A stretch of 41,630 nt of DNA from [Limnothrix rosea] IAM M-220 (GCF_001904615.1 NZ_MRBY01000013.1:47948-89577); one strand, 5' to 3'. Shown: positions 14,422 through 24,168, numbered from the stretch's first letter. The notes: a model not told the origin generated them from the letters alone. Numbers and translations: made by a program.

Positions 14422-16038
14422 ATGTCAGCAGAATTACTCAACGAAATCGAAGATGCCGTCCGGACACGACGGAATTTTGCGATTATCTCCCACCCTGACG
14501 CAGGTAAAACCACCCTCACCGAAAAACTCTTGCTCTATGGAGGCGCGATCCATGAAGCAGGGGCAGTAAAGGCACGGCGAGAACAGCGGAAAGTAACCTC
14601 TGACTGGATGGAAATGGAGCAACAACGGGGGATTTCGATCACCTCCACAGTGTTGCAATTTCTCTACAACGGCTACCAAATTAATCTCCTCGACACACCG
14701 GGTCACCAAGATTTTAGTGAAGATACCTACCGTACCCTAGCAGCGGCTGATAATGCCGTCATGCTCGTCGATGCGGCAAAGGGTCTAGAAACCCAAACCC
14801 GCAAATTATTTGAAGTCTGCAAACTGCGATCACTGCCGATTTTTACCTTCGTCAATAAGCTTGACCGTCCCGGTCGAGAACCCCTAGAGCTGATCGATGA
14901 AATTGAAAGTGAATTGGGTCTATCGACCTATGCGGTGAATTGGCCAATCGGCATGGGCGATCGCTTCCAAGGCGTTTATGACCGTCGCGAAGGTAAAGTG
15001 CACTTATTCGAACGCACAGTTCACGGTGCGAAGGAAGCAAAGGACACAATCTTTGACCTTGATGATCCCATTTTAGAAGAACTCATCGAACCAGAACTAT
15101 ACGAACAATTCCGGGAAGAGTTAGAAATTCTCGACGAAATCGGTGCAGAATTTGACCTCGAAGCGATCCATGGCGGCCAACAGACCCCCATCTTTTTTGG
15201 TAGTGCCATGACCAACTTTGGTGTGCAGCTATTTCTCACCTCCTTCCTCGACTATGCCCTAAAACCCGAACCCCGCGCTTCGACCCTCGGCGACCTAGAA
15301 CCGACCTACCCAGAATTCACCGGATTTGTGTTTAAGCTCCAGGCCAATATGGATCCTAAACACCGCGATCGCGTCGCCTTTGTGCGGGTTTGTACAGGCA
15401 AATTTGAGAAAGATATGACCGTCAGTCATGCTCGGACAGGCAAAACGGTGCGCCTATCCCGTCCCCAAAAGCTCTTTGCCCAAGGGCGCGAATCCCTCGA
15501 AGAGGCCTATGCTGGCGATGTAATTGGTTTAAATAATCCCGGCGTTTTTGCCATTGGCGACACCATTTATAAAGGCAAAAAGCTTGAGTATGAAGGCATT
15601 CCCTGTTTTTCTCCCGAACTATTTGCCTATCTTAAAAATCCCAATCCCTCCAAATTTAAGCAGTTTCAAAAGGGGATTAAAGAATTGCAAGAAGAAGGTG
15701 CGGTACAAATTATGTATTCCACCGATGAATTTAAGCGAGAACCCATCCTTGCGGCGGTGGGACAACTGCAATTTGAAGTGGTGCAGCATCGTCTCCAGAG
15801 TGAATATGGTGTCGAAAGTCGCCTCGAACCGATGGGCTATAGTGTGGCGCGTTGGGTGACCAATGGCTGGGAAGCCCTCGAAAAAGCTGGCAAAATTTTT
15901 AATACGATGGTCGTCAAAGATTTGTGGGAGCGTCCTGTTTTACTCCTGAAAAATGAGTGGAATCTCAATCAAATTAGGAGTGATCATCCCCATCTCGAAC
16001 TGTCGGCGATCGCCCCCATTGGTACTGCTACAAAATAA
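14422..16038 (+). CDS. prfC: Peptide chain release factor 3
   Basis: This 538-residue translational GTPase removes RF1/RF2 from the ribosome after peptide release. The GTP motifs are HPDAGKTT (residues 24-31), the switch I stretch QQRGISITS (near 68), DTPGHQDF (91-98) and NKLDRPGR (145). The RF3-specific insert and domain II ([18 protein letters not shown], near 320) follow. The C-terminal domain includes [20 protein letters not shown] near residue 450. Length is as in E. coli RF3. The ATG at 14422 gives the usual N-terminus. A TerD gene starts 20 bp downstream in the same direction. High confidence. Confidence 0.97.
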   Translation: MSAELLNEIEDAVRTRRNFAIISHPDAGKTTLTEKLLLYGGAIHEAGAVKARREQRKVTSDWMEMEQQRGISITSTVLQFLYNGYQINLLDTPGHQDFSEDTYRTLAAADNAVMLVDAAKGLETQTRKLFEVCKLRSLPIFTFVNKLDRPGREPLELIDEIESELGLSTYAVNWPIGMGDRFQGVYDRREGKVHLFERTVHGAKEAKDTIFDLDDPILEELIEPELYEQFREELEILDEIGAEFDLEAIHGGQQTPIFFGSAMTNFGVQLFLTSFLDYALKPEPRASTLGDLEPTYPEFTGFVFKLQANMDPKHRDRVAFVRVCTGKFEKDMTVSHARTGKTVRLSRPQKLFAQGRESLEEAYAGDVIGLNNPGVFAIGDTIYKGKKLEYEGIPCFSPELFAYLKNPNPSKFKQFQKGIKELQEEGAVQIMYSTDEFKREPILAAVGQLQFEVVQHRLQSEYGVESRLEPMGYSVARWVTNGWEALEKAGKIFNTMVVKDLWERPVLLLKNEWNLNQIRSDHPHLELSAIAPIGTATK

Positions 16039-16058
16039 AAGTTTAAACTGAAAATATT

Positions 16059-16664
16059 ATGGTAATTCAACTCAAAAAAGGAAATAGTATTTCCTTAAAA
16101 AAAGAAGCTCCCAAACTCAATAAAATCATGTTGGGATTGGGGTGGGATATGGCAAAAAGTCCTGCTCGCAGAAATCTCTTGGATCTTTTTAAAGCGAGTA
16201 CAACTATTGATCTTGATTCTTCTGTGTTGTGCCTCAATGCCAGCGAGAAGCTAAAGGGTAAAAACGATGTCGTTTATTACGCAAATCTGCACCATAGCTC
16301 TGGGGCAATCCACCACCAAGGCGATAATCTTACTGGTGAGGGCGAGGGCGATGATGAGCAAATTTTAGTAGAACTCAATAAAATCCCTGAGTATATTTCG
16401 TCCCTTTTATTTACGGTAAATATTTATATGGGAAAAGAAAGAAAACAGGATTTTAGCGGAATACAAAATGCCTTTGTTCGTTTAGTTGATCTGAGTAACA
16501 ATCGTGAAATTGCCTATTACAAACTGTCCGAGTCGGCCTATACAAATCAAACATTAATGAAAATGGCTGAGTTGCGCCGTACTCGTGAGGGTTGGCAAAT
16601 GAAAGCGATTGGTGAAGGGTCGCAATATAGTCTTGATGATCTGGTGAAAATATATCGTAATTAG
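16059..16664 (+). CDS. TerD-family calcium-binding stress protein
   Basis: This 201-residue protein matches the TerD fold. The N-terminus is IQLKKGNSISLKKEAPKLNK. GLGWDM follows at about residue 26, then DLDSSVLCLN near 51. The Ca-binding signature GDNLTGEGEGDDEQI is at residues 88-102 with its acidic ligands intact. Later come NAFVRLVD and EIAYYKLSE. TerD proteins are linked to tellurite, phage and envelope stress responses; the biochemical role is unsettled. It is the first of three closely spaced genes (gaps 21 and 30 bp) that follow prfC by 20 bp. No clear ribosome site precedes the ATG. Confidence 0.9.
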   Translation: MVIQLKKGNSISLKKEAPKLNKIMLGLGWDMAKSPARRNLLDLFKASTTIDLDSSVLCLNASEKLKGKNDVVYYANLHHSSGAIHHQGDNLTGEGEGDDEQILVELNKIPEYISSLLFTVNIYMGKERKQDFSGIQNAFVRLVDLSNNREIAYYKLSESAYTNQTLMKMAELRRTREGWQMKAIGEGSQYSLDDLVKIYRN

Positions 16665-16685
16665 TCGGCGATCGCCGACTCTGTT

Positions 16686-17153
16686 ATGGCAGATTTCAAG
16701 GATGAATGGTCGCCACTTTCACGGCAAGATTTTTATCAGTGGCTTACCCAAATCCCTAGTCAAATGCAGGCTAGTAATTTACCCAAAAAAGACATTGATC
16801 AATTGTGTCGAGTACTAAAATTAATGGCAATTGATGAAGAGCTAAAAATTAAAAGTACGCTACGCTTGTTACTATTGCAGCTACTAAAATGGCAACATCA
16901 GCCCCAAAACCGCTGTCATCGGTGGGTCGAAACAATGAGCGAATATCGCTACCAGCTCAATGATTATTTTACAGCGAGTCCAACGTTAAAAGATTTTGCC
17001 GAATCGGTACTTTTTGATTGTTACCAGGCTGCTTGCGCTACGATGTCCATCGAAGATCATGTCCCGGTGGAGCATTTTCCCGCAGCATCTTTTCCTAAGG
17101 ATGTCCCTTTTTCAATGGCAGAGATTTCTGATCTAAACTACTTTCCAAAATGA
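16686..17153 (+). CDS. DUF29 family protein
   Basis: This 155-residue protein fits DUF29, small helical proteins frequent and multi-copy in cyanobacteria. Visible parts are DEWSPLSRQDFYQWLTQIPS at the N-terminus and KIKSTLRLLLLQLLKWQHQP near residue 57. RWVETMSEYRYQLNDYF follows near 79, then SPTLKDFAESVLFDCYQAAC, and the Asp/Phe/Pro-rich end VEHFPAASFPKD. The HLLKWxxQP-like helix and the SPSLK-like motif are the best marks. Function unknown. It lies between TerD and DUF1493 genes in one direction. Confidence 0.75.
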   Translation: MADFKDEWSPLSRQDFYQWLTQIPSQMQASNLPKKDIDQLCRVLKLMAIDEELKIKSTLRLLLLQLLKWQHQPQNRCHRWVETMSEYRYQLNDYFTASPTLKDFAESVLFDCYQAACATMSIEDHVPVEHFPAASFPKDVPFSMAEISDLNYFPK

Positions 17154-17183
17154 TTTTTTACCATTTAATTTGAGGCTATAGCA

Positions 17184-17621
17184 ATGGTGGCGATCGCCGA
17201 AGTTTATCGCTTTATCCAAACAGAATTAGAAGTTTCTGAAACCCTGTTAAATCCAGATACTGATTTATTCCAAACCTTTGATTTACAAGCGGATGCCTGC
17301 AACGACTTCATGAAAAGTTTTGGCGAGGAATTTAAAGTCGATTTAGATAACTATCTTTGGTATTTCCATCATGGCGAAGCGGGGTTAAATATTGGCGGTT
17401 TTATTTTCGCGCCGCCCTACCGTCGCGTTGAACGGCTGGCTATCACCCCTGAAATTTTACAAAAAGCAGCAACAAAAAAACGTTGGAAACTGCAATACCC
17501 TGACCATGATATTCCGAAGAAACGTTGGGATATGGTGATCAATAAAGCAATTTTGTTTTTTGTCTTTTTTTATTCCCTCAATCGCTTTGCTCCGCTACTG
17601 ATTGACCGTTTTCTCGGCTAA
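17184..17621 (+). CDS. DUF1493-like protein with C-terminal membrane segment
   Basis: This 145-residue protein begins like acyl-carrier-protein-related DUF1493 proteins: a first helix (VYRFIQTELEVSE), then PDTDLFQTFDLQADACNDFM, FKVDLDNYLWYFHHGEAG, and a late AITPEILQKAATKKRW. There is no Ser in an ACP-type DSL motif, so it is unlikely to carry phosphopantetheine. The last 30 residues (INKAILFFVFFYSLNRFAPL) look like one membrane helix, placing the soluble domain at the inner face. It starts 30 bp after the DUF29 gene. Function unknown. Confidence 0.6.
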   Translation: MVAIAEVYRFIQTELEVSETLLNPDTDLFQTFDLQADACNDFMKSFGEEFKVDLDNYLWYFHHGEAGLNIGGFIFAPPYRRVERLAITPEILQKAATKKRWKLQYPDHDIPKKRWDMVINKAILFFVFFYSLNRFAPLLIDRFLG

Positions 17622-17698
17622 TAAAGCTCATAAAAAAGAGGCGATCGCCCCTTACCCATTACATCTAGATTTTAGCTTGAAAACTTGTACAAAATATC

Positions 17699-18922
17699 CT
17701 AGCGAGCATTGGTCGCCTTGGCCTCGGCCATATCTTGCTCGACAGCGAGATGGAGCAATTCCCGTAGATTTGGCATAACGGCTAAAGCCCTAGTCCAGTC
17801 AGGAATTCGAGAAGCTACCGGTTCGTTGAGATATTTTTTAAACGCAATGGGAATCACTTTCTCGAAACTTTCTACCGTCATCTCTTCCCGGTGGCGATCG
17901 TAGGGGATGCCATTACAGGTTGCATCAACAAAATATTGACGAATTAAATCCTGGGCAACGCGCCTAAACTTCACTTGCAATGCCGTTTGATGACCCTTAG
18001 AAAAAACGACCGATTCAGACTCCGTTAGGGTGCGCAAAATCGATGACAAAATCTCCGTACACATCTTTTGCAAGCCTTCCGTGGGATTGTCGCCCACTGC
18101 TTTATGCTTGTGGTCAAAAAAGCCAAGATCCACCTGGGCAATCCGTTTGGGAGCCGCATTGCGATACACTTCCGCCAGCAACCCTACCTCTAAACCCCAG
18201 TCGCAGGGAATGCGGAGGTTTACCGCCAGTACCGAGGTCAGGGCAAATTCTCCCGCTAGTGGATAACGGAAGGAGCGCAGATAATGTAGATAAGCATTAC
18301 GACCCAGAACATCCTCAAGGGTGGCCAGCAATGGCGCAACGAATAACCGCACAGCGCGACCATGCATCGCACGGGTTTCTAGGCCGAGGCGGGTGTAATA
18401 GGCTTTATTGTAGGCAATGCCAAATTCTGGTTCGGCAACTGGATAAAAAAGTTTGGCGACAAGGGAGCGGTCAAAGGTGACAATATCGGCATCGTGCAGG
18501 GCAATGATATCGGCTTGTAGGGAAGATAGACCCAGCCCTAACCACACGGCCCAACCTTTACCGGCGTAATCAAGTAAATTAAGCTTTTTTTCTGCCAGTT
18601 TACTGATCAGTTCTGTAATTCTGGGGCCATTAGTCCAGATCACGTTGACATGCTGGGGCAGTTCGCTAAAAAACTCGACGGCATGGTGATATTGTTCTTG
18701 GGTTTCGGCATACAGGCAGACATTAACGAACTTGATGTAATCACAGCTTTTAAGGTGTTTTTTGATGGTGGTTAGGGCTGGACGTTGGAGTTCTTCGTAT
18801 AGGGAAGGAATGAGCAAAGCCATGGGGCTTGTTGCACTGAGAGTCCGTAGCCTTTTTTCTAGATAGCTAATGTCGGCGTTAAAGTCGTGGATCGTTGTAA
18901 TAAAGTCTTGATTGAAATCCAT
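17699..18922 (-). CDS. gpgS: Glucosyl-3-phosphoglycerate synthase (GT81 type)
   Basis: This 407-residue cytosolic glycosyltransferase should transfer glucose from a nucleotide sugar to 3-phosphoglycerate, the first step of glucosylglycerate synthesis. Family marks are LLIPSLYEEL near residue 37, GKGWAVWLGL near 121, and the metal-binding ALHDADIV with D144-x-D146. FDRSLVAKLFYPV, AGEFALTSVLA and the GLEVGLLAEVY stretch follow. The length is normal for the cyanobacterial and archaeal form. It is divergent from the phosphorylase/phosphatase pair across a 326-bp spacer. That context supports glucosylglycerate rather than mannosylglycerate. Start ATG 18922. Confidence 0.85.
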   Translation of the reverse strand: MDFNQDFITTIHDFNADISYLEKRLRTLSATSPMALLIPSLYEELQRPALTTIKKHLKSCDYIKFVNVCLYAETQEQYHHAVEFFSELPQHVNVIWTNGPRITELISKLAEKKLNLLDYAGKGWAVWLGLGLSSLQADIIALHDADIVTFDRSLVAKLFYPVAEPEFGIAYNKAYYTRLGLETRAMHGRAVRLFVAPLLATLEDVLGRNAYLHYLRSFRYPLAGEFALTSVLAVNLRIPCDWGLEVGLLAEVYRNAAPKRIAQVDLGFFDHKHKAVGDNPTEGLQKMCTEILSSILRTLTESESVVFSKGHQTALQVKFRRVAQDLIRQYFVDATCNGIPYDRHREEMTVESFEKVIPIAFKKYLNEPVASRIPDWTRALAVMPNLRELLHLAVEQDMAEAKATNAR

Positions 18923-19248
18923 ATTGGGCGACCTTTTTCACAAAGCAAGCTGAATGTCCTAAGGGTATCGTATTCTTTTCAATTCTTTGTGCTCTATGTG
19001 CTAAAAGGTGTAACAACCCCTACAACGTAGGCTGGGATGCGTTTTAGACTTAGGTCTAATTGCAGTATTGCCCAGGACAAAGGGGGGTGACATGGGACTG
19101 ATAGGAAACTTGGTCTTGATTATTGTTTGTCTTTTTAAGGTAATGGGACTGGGTGATCTTTTGTGTTTATTTTGTCGGACAAGGGGCTCTGGTTTGTGCC
19201 TTGGTTGTGGGCTACTGAAGTGATGATGTTTAGGTGTTTTAACTGGTT
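18923..19248. other. Divergent promoter region of the glucosylglycerate locus
   Basis: 326 bp without a supported gene between gpgS (minus) and the phosphorylase gene (plus). It must hold both promoters. T-rich on the plus strand from about 19110 on. No riboswitch, clear operator or convincing -35/-10 pair seen. Confidence 0.5.
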
Positions 19249-21009
19249 ATGACTGTTTCTTTTTCTGATTTTGGCGATCGCCTCCGGTTTTATTTAGAGA
19301 CTCTTTATCCTGATGTGGAGTTTGGGGTATTAAAAGCTAGGATCGTCAAGGCGATCGCCGAGCATGTACCGGAGGAAGGGACGGCAGCGGCACCGCAGCT
19401 GTGGGACGAAACGACGACATTGGTGATTACCTATGGCGATACTCTGTTGCCGAGCCAAGATGAGGGCGATCGCCCGACTTTACCGATTTTGAAAGAGTTT
19501 CTGGATGCTCGTCTGGATGGGGTGATTAGTGGTGTTCATATCCTGCCGTTTTTCCCCTATAGCTCTGATGATGGTTTTGCCGTGATTGATTATCTGAAGG
19601 TCAATCCTCGTCTAGGCACTTGGGATGATGTGGCGGCGATCGCCGAGAACTTTGAAGTGATGGCAGATCTTGTGATTAACCACATTTCCAGCCAATCCGA
19701 ATGGTTCCAGCAGTTCATTAAACAAGAAGAACCCGGCTGTCACTACTTCATCGAATATCCCCCCGAAACCGATTGCCACCAAGTGATTCGCCCCCGCAGT
19801 AGCCCCCTACTAACGCCCGTCGACACCGTCAATGGCATCAAATATGTGTGGACAACCTTTAGCGCCGATCAAGTGGATGTGAATTTCGCGAATCCTGACG
19901 TGCTATTGGAATTTATCAATATTCTGCTGAGCTATTGCCGTAATGGGGCGCGCTTTATTCGCCTTGATGCCGTTGGCTTTCTTTGGAAAAGATTAAATAC
20001 GCCCTGTATCCACCTGCCAGAAACCCATTTTGCCATTCAGCTTTTTCGGGAAATTTTGGCCGTAACCTATCCCGACACCGTGCTCATTACCGAGACGAAC
20101 GTTCCTAACCGTGAAAATCTCAGCTATTTCGGGCGGGGCAATGAAGCCCACATGATCTACAACTTTAGTCTGCCGCCACTGCTGTTAAACGCTTTAATTC
20201 GTGGCGAGTCGAAACACCTCAAAACTTGGATGAAAAGTATGCCGCCAGCCCAAGAGGGTTGTGCTTATTTCAACTTCACCGCTTCCCATGACGGGATAGG
20301 GTTACGTCCGGCGGAAGGTCTCATTGAAGGAGAAGAGTTTACCCAGCTGGTGAAAACCATTGAAGGCTTCGGGGCAAGGATTAATTACCGTAGTCAGAGT
20401 GATGGTACTCAGCGTCCCTATGAGCTGAATATTTCCTTGTTTGATGCCCTCAAAGGCACGATCAAAGGTGAGGATAAATGGCAACGGCAGCGGTTTGTTT
20501 GCTCCCAAGCGATCATGATGGCTCTCGAAGGTGTGCCTGCGTTTTATATCCATAGTTTGCTGGCAACGCCCAATGACTATGAAAAATTAGAAGCCACAGG
20601 ACACAATCGCAGCATTAACCGCCACCAATGGGATTATGCAGAGCTGTGTGCCAAGCTGGATGACCCGGACTCTGACCAACATTGGGTCTTTAATGAACTC
20701 AAAAGGTTGATTTCCATCCGGCGGCAACAAAAGGCGTTTCACCCCAATGCCACCCAATACACCCTTGATTTTCGGAGTGGCTCAATTTTTGGGTTGTGGC
20801 GGCAAAGTCGCGATCGCCGTCAGAGTATTTTTTGCATTTACAATCTCAGCGATCGCCCGAAGTCAGTGGCTGTATCAAACTTAAATTTGATTTGTACCGA
20901 CGAATGGCATGATCTCCTTGGTAGACTCACCATTACCGAGGACACCGAAAAGTTAAACCTCAGTCCCTACCAAATCGCTTGGATTACCAATGTTCCTTTG
21001 CTTCACTGA
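19249..21009 (+). CDS. GH13_18 sugar phosphorylase, probably glucosylglycerate phosphorylase
   Basis: This 586-residue glycoside hydrolase family 13 enzyme is of the sucrose-phosphorylase type. GH13 regions: ADLVINH at residue 139, FIRLDAVGF with nucleophile D240, LITETNVP with acid/base E282, and ASHDGIG with D348. HILPFFPYSSDDGF near 97 is a strong subfamily mark. Members phosphorolyse sucrose, glucosylglycerate or glucosylglycerol to glucose-1-phosphate. Neighbouring gpgS and gpgP genes favour glucosylglycerate, i.e. recycling of the compatible solute. Acceptor specificity cannot be read safely from sequence alone. The 3' end overlaps the phosphatase gene by 20 bp. Confidence 0.85.
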   Translation: MTVSFSDFGDRLRFYLETLYPDVEFGVLKARIVKAIAEHVPEEGTAAAPQLWDETTTLVITYGDTLLPSQDEGDRPTLPILKEFLDARLDGVISGVHILPFFPYSSDDGFAVIDYLKVNPRLGTWDDVAAIAENFEVMADLVINHISSQSEWFQQFIKQEEPGCHYFIEYPPETDCHQVIRPRSSPLLTPVDTVNGIKYVWTTFSADQVDVNFANPDVLLEFINILLSYCRNGARFIRLDAVGFLWKRLNTPCIHLPETHFAIQLFREILAVTYPDTVLITETNVPNRENLSYFGRGNEAHMIYNFSLPPLLLNALIRGESKHLKTWMKSMPPAQEGCAYFNFTASHDGIGLRPAEGLIEGEEFTQLVKTIEGFGARINYRSQSDGTQRPYELNISLFDALKGTIKGEDKWQRQRFVCSQAIMMALEGVPAFYIHSLLATPNDYEKLEATGHNRSINRHQWDYAELCAKLDDPDSDQHWVFNELKRLISIRRQQKAFHPNATQYTLDFRSGSIFGLWRQSRDRRQSIFCIYNLSDRPKSVAVSNLNLICTDEWHDLLGRLTITEDTEKLNLSPYQIAWITNVPLLH

Positions 21010-21841
21010 TCTCGACGGCACATTACTAAACCATGATGACTACCAGTATGATGATGCCGTTCCCACTCTCAAAAAACTACGGTCGGCAGGCGTACCGGTG
21101 ATACCCACCACGAGTAAAACCAAGGCTGAGGTCAGTGATTTACGCGCTGCTCTCGGTTTGGGGGATCCCTTCATCGTTGAAAATGGAAGCGGTGTTTTTT
21201 TTGAGCTAAACGATACGCGTTTTGATTTTCAGCAGATTGTGCAATTAGAAAAGTTATCAACAACAGTGGTGGCGAATCTCGACATGCTTACCCTAGGGGT
21301 AACTTACGAAGAGGCTCGGCAAGGTCTTCAGCAATTGTCAGAGCAGACCGGTGAAACCTTACGGGGCTTTGGGGATTTGACGGTCGCGGAATTAGAAGCG
21401 GCTACAGGATTATCTGCTGAAGCGATCCAACAGGCCTGCGATCGCCAATTTAGTGAGCCCTTTGTTCGACCAGAAACTTCCATGCAAACCCTAGAGGCGA
21501 TCGCCCAAGAACTCGGCTTTAAAATCCTTGTGGGGAACCGCTTTTGTCACCTACTCGGAGCCGGAGCGGCAAAGGGTCGTGCGGTGCAACTGGTGGCGAA
21601 GGCATGGCAACTGACCCATGATGGGGACGAAAAAATTACCACGGTAGGTTTAGGAGACAGCCCCAATGATTTGTCGCTGCTCGAAGCTGTTGATGTGGCC
21701 ATTGTTGTGCCGGGAATAAAGGGCGCTCACCCTGATTTGATTCCTTTTATCGAGAAATATGGCTGGCAAGTAGCGCCAGATACAGGCTGTCGTGGTTGGT
21801 CTGGGGCGGTGGAAGCGGCGATCGCCCAGCATTTGTCGTAA
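20990..21841 (+). CDS. Glucosyl-3-phosphoglycerate phosphatase, HAD-IIB (MpgP-like)
   Basis: This 283-residue HAD phosphatase begins MFLCFTDLDGTLL with catalytic D7 and D9. IPTTSKTKAEV (motif II Thr/Ser) follows near residue 38, then GAGAAKGRAV with Lys195 (motif III) and GLGDSPNDLSLL (motif IV) at 221. The cap region and length match mannosyl-/glucosyl-3-phosphoglycerate phosphatases. It would release phosphate from glucosyl-3-phosphoglycerate to give glucosylglycerate. The ATG lies inside the last codons of the phosphorylase gene (20-bp overlap), so the two are co-translated. The gpgP name fits the context; substrate is inferred. Confidence 0.85.
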   Translation: MFLCFTDLDGTLLNHDDYQYDDAVPTLKKLRSAGVPVIPTTSKTKAEVSDLRAALGLGDPFIVENGSGVFFELNDTRFDFQQIVQLEKLSTTVVANLDMLTLGVTYEEARQGLQQLSEQTGETLRGFGDLTVAELEAATGLSAEAIQQACDRQFSEPFVRPETSMQTLEAIAQELGFKILVGNRFCHLLGAGAAKGRAVQLVAKAWQLTHDGDEKITTVGLGDSPNDLSLLEAVDVAIVVPGIKGAHPDLIPFIEKYGWQVAPDTGCRGWSGAVEAAIAQHLS

Positions 21842-21864
21842 TCAAGATTAACGCCCCGTAGAAA

Positions 21865-23241
21865 TTAAGCTGATTGTAAAGTACGAACAGAGCGCTTCTG
21901 TTTCCCTTTTTGGCGATCTCTGTTTGCCCGAAAAATCCAGTAGGTCAAATAGGGTAGCGTTAATGTTAAAGCAATACCCAGTAATGCACCCCACTCCAAT
22001 GTGTTTGTGCTGTCATGCCACATTTGCCAATATCGCTCCAAGTGGTGAAACATAAAAAATGTGCCAAAAACCATATAAAGAGAGCGTTCCCCTTGGTTAC
22101 GACAGGAGTAGCCGCCGAGGGCACAATAGAAAAACACCGAAGCCAAAGCCCACAACATCAGCTGTCCACTCACGCCAACAAATAAATTGGTGAGGATGGT
22201 GGATTGATAAATAAGACCATGCCATAGCGCGATCATAATCACCATAAAAATCAATAAAAATCGTCGTCTGCCCAAAAAGAGAAGGAGTCCCCACAGGCCA
22301 TAAAAACTACCAAAGAGAAGCGGCGATCGCCCCGATGCGGCCATGACACCACCTCCCTCAAAGGGATTATTAATGGCCGTTGGCAAATAACCCATTAAGC
22401 TATAGCCAAGGGCCTGTCCAATATCAAAAATCAGCGTTCCCGCCACACTGAAGGCAAAATCGAAAAGTGGCACGACAAAGAGGATCAGCCCAACAGCTAA
22501 ACCAAAACCAAGGGGCAACCAAAATTCTTCCTCTTCCTTGAAAGAGACAAATTTTTTGTAAAAGGTTTTTTGGCGGCTCAGTAGAATATCGTCGAGCATA
22601 ATATCCTCCGCCCAGGATGGTTCCAGTTGTCTGGCTGTTAAACCTATGACCTGTACAATTTCCACTGCGGGCAGGTCTAGTCGCTGCAAAAGATCGTAAA
22701 TAATCGTGAGGCAAGCTTCCCGCTGGGGCACTTGTCGTCCCCGTAGCTCTACCCGAATGATGTTGCTGTGGTGGACAACTTTCGCTGCGACATCTAAATT
22801 TTGGAGATTTTTATTAATGGCGATCGCCAATTGTGTCGCCGAGGTTAATTGTGCTGTTTTGCCAGCTTTTCGCTTAACGGCAATGGCCGAGCTAGCCGGG
22901 GAATCTAGTTCAGTGGTGCGCTCTAGAAAAGTCTGATTTAGCGTAATTTCGCTTAATAGAAAAGTCTGTTGCCAGACAGCCTGCAAATCACCATAATGCC
23001 TCGCAGAAATTTTGACGAGTTCGACATTGTCTGGGTTAAGCCTACGGATTAGCTGCTGCACAGGGGGCAAAATCACTTCGGGTGGTGGTGGCTCTAAGCT
23101 ATCGAGGCTGAGGTTTAGACAATAGCGGTCTGGTGTTGCCGTTACCCACACATTAAAACGCGCCAGATGATTCCCCAGAAAACTGGCGATCGCCTCAGGT
23201 TCCCCCTGTTTTGCGTAGCGAACTAACCGAGACTCATCCAT
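21865..23241 (-). CDS. Polytopic membrane protein with duplicated cytosolic domain, unknown function
   Basis: This protein of about 458 residues has a soluble N-terminal half and several membrane helices in the C-terminal half. The soluble part holds two related units. The first is MDESRLVRYAKQGEPEAIAS to VELVKISARHYGDLQAVW, the second TSATQLAIAINKNLQNLDVA to GLTARQLEPSWAEDI. This duplicated unit is common in cyanobacterial proteins. Membrane segments begin at FWLPLGFGLAVGLILFVV, followed by four or five more; the tail is basic. I chose ATG 23241 because the family starts MDE-x-x-L. ATG 23280 (preceded by AGGGAG) and 23346 are possible. It converges on the phosphatase gene with 23 bp between stops. 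Confidence 0.65.
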   Translation of the reverse strand: MDESRLVRYAKQGEPEAIASFLGNHLARFNVWVTATPDRYCLNLSLDSLEPPPPEVILPPVQQLIRRLNPDNVELVKISARHYGDLQAVWQQTFLLSEITLNQTFLERTTELDSPASSAIAVKRKAGKTAQLTSATQLAIAINKNLQNLDVAAKVVHHSNIIRVELRGRQVPQREACLTIIYDLLQRLDLPAVEIVQVIGLTARQLEPSWAEDIMLDDILLSRQKTFYKKFVSFKEEEEFWLPLGFGLAVGLILFVVPLFDFAFSVAGTLIFDIGQALGYSLMGYLPTAINNPFEGGGVMAASGRSPLLFGSFYGLWGLLLFLGRRRFLLIFMVIMIALWHGLIYQSTILTNLFVGVSGQLMLWALASVFFYCALGGYSCRNQGERSLYMVFGTFFMFHHLERYWQMWHDSTNTLEWGALLGIALTLTLPYLTYWIFRANRDRQKGKQKRSVRTLQSA

Positions 23242-23525
23242 AATGCCGATATATGCAGACCTACTCACTAAACAACCCATACCACTCCCTTGATTACCGA
23301 AATAAAAACGAGAGCTTAGAACCCTGCGAGAGTTTTCGATAGACAAAAATGAAGTACAGAATTTCTATTTGTTATTACAGATACATTGTTGTTTAACAGG
23401 AAAAGTTGTTTTTGCCCCTCGTATTTTTTTGCCGCAATTCCTATGGACGCTATGTTGTGCCAGAGGCCGAAAAGCCCATAAATCAAGGCTTTGGGACAGC
23501 TAGAAATTTTTATTTAAAGTTTCGG

Positions 23526-24074
23526 TTAAGAAATGAGCCGCCATTCAGAAATGACAGATGCTGGCACTTTAAGGGTTGCCCGTTGTACCGTCGGTAGCTC
23601 CAGGACTAGAGGCTCATCTTGGGGTAGCCGCGGCAAAATTTCGGTGATATCGTACTGGCCAACATTAGCCGCTGGCCCATTGTCCCCAAATTCGTCAGGG
23701 GCTTGAAAATCCTGACCGCTACGGGTCTGAATCAGTAAAGGCTGGGGGTGTTGAAAGTCAATTTGAGTAGGAAATCCCACTAGGCGCAACTCCAGATGGC
23801 CTGCCACTCCATTTTTGACATCTCGAAATACCACCACTTGCCAAGGACGACGGTCAATATCCCGCAATGAATGGCGCGCTTGATCGAGCATGTCGCCATT
23901 GCCGTTATGGTACTGACGAATGTCTGCCCGACTCAGGGGTGTCCAGATACCGTCGCTGAGTAAGAGCAAGAGGCTCAAACCGAGGATAAGTAGTAGTCGC
24001 TTTAATATGCGTCTGAGTATACGTCGGCTTGGTTGCCCGGTAGAGTTTTGGGGAGATGTTTCTCTTTTGATCAT
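23526..24074 (-). CDS. DUF3122 protein
   Basis: This 182-residue protein has an N-terminal basic stretch and a hydrophobic anchor (RLLLILGLSLLLLLSDGIW, near residue 25). The DUF3122 domain follows: ARHSLRDIDRRPWQVVVFRD near 67, LELRLVGFPTQIDFQHPQPL, GPAANVGQYDITEILPRLP near 140, and a terminal PASVISEWRL. The family is essentially cyanobacterial and of unknown function; the anchor puts the domain outside the cytoplasm. The frame is open further upstream to 24341, but the family starts at ATG 24074. Its start is 95 bp from that of the divergent lipoprotein gene. Confidence 0.85.
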   Translation of the reverse strand: MIKRETSPQNSTGQPSRRILRRILKRLLLILGLSLLLLLSDGIWTPLSRADIRQYHNGNGDMLDQARHSLRDIDRRPWQVVVFRDVKNGVAGHLELRLVGFPTQIDFQHPQPLLIQTRSGQDFQAPDEFGDNGPAANVGQYDITEILPRLPQDEPLVLELPTVQRATLKVPASVISEWRLIS

Positions 24075-24168
24075 TTTTTGTAACGATAGGCAAATCACAA
24101 AAACCTGCTTATATGATGATGGCACAGGACAATGACAATGTAGTTCGTTATTTATGAGTGGGTTTGGT

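Noticed and set aside
17184-17621. Acyl carrier protein
   Set aside because: The fold is similar at the N-terminus, but no Ser in a DSL-type site is present and a membrane tail follows.
17636-17660. Terminator at the palindrome between the DUF1493-like gene and gpgS
   Set aside because: The palindrome is simply a HIP1 site (GGCGATCGCC) with no T-run.
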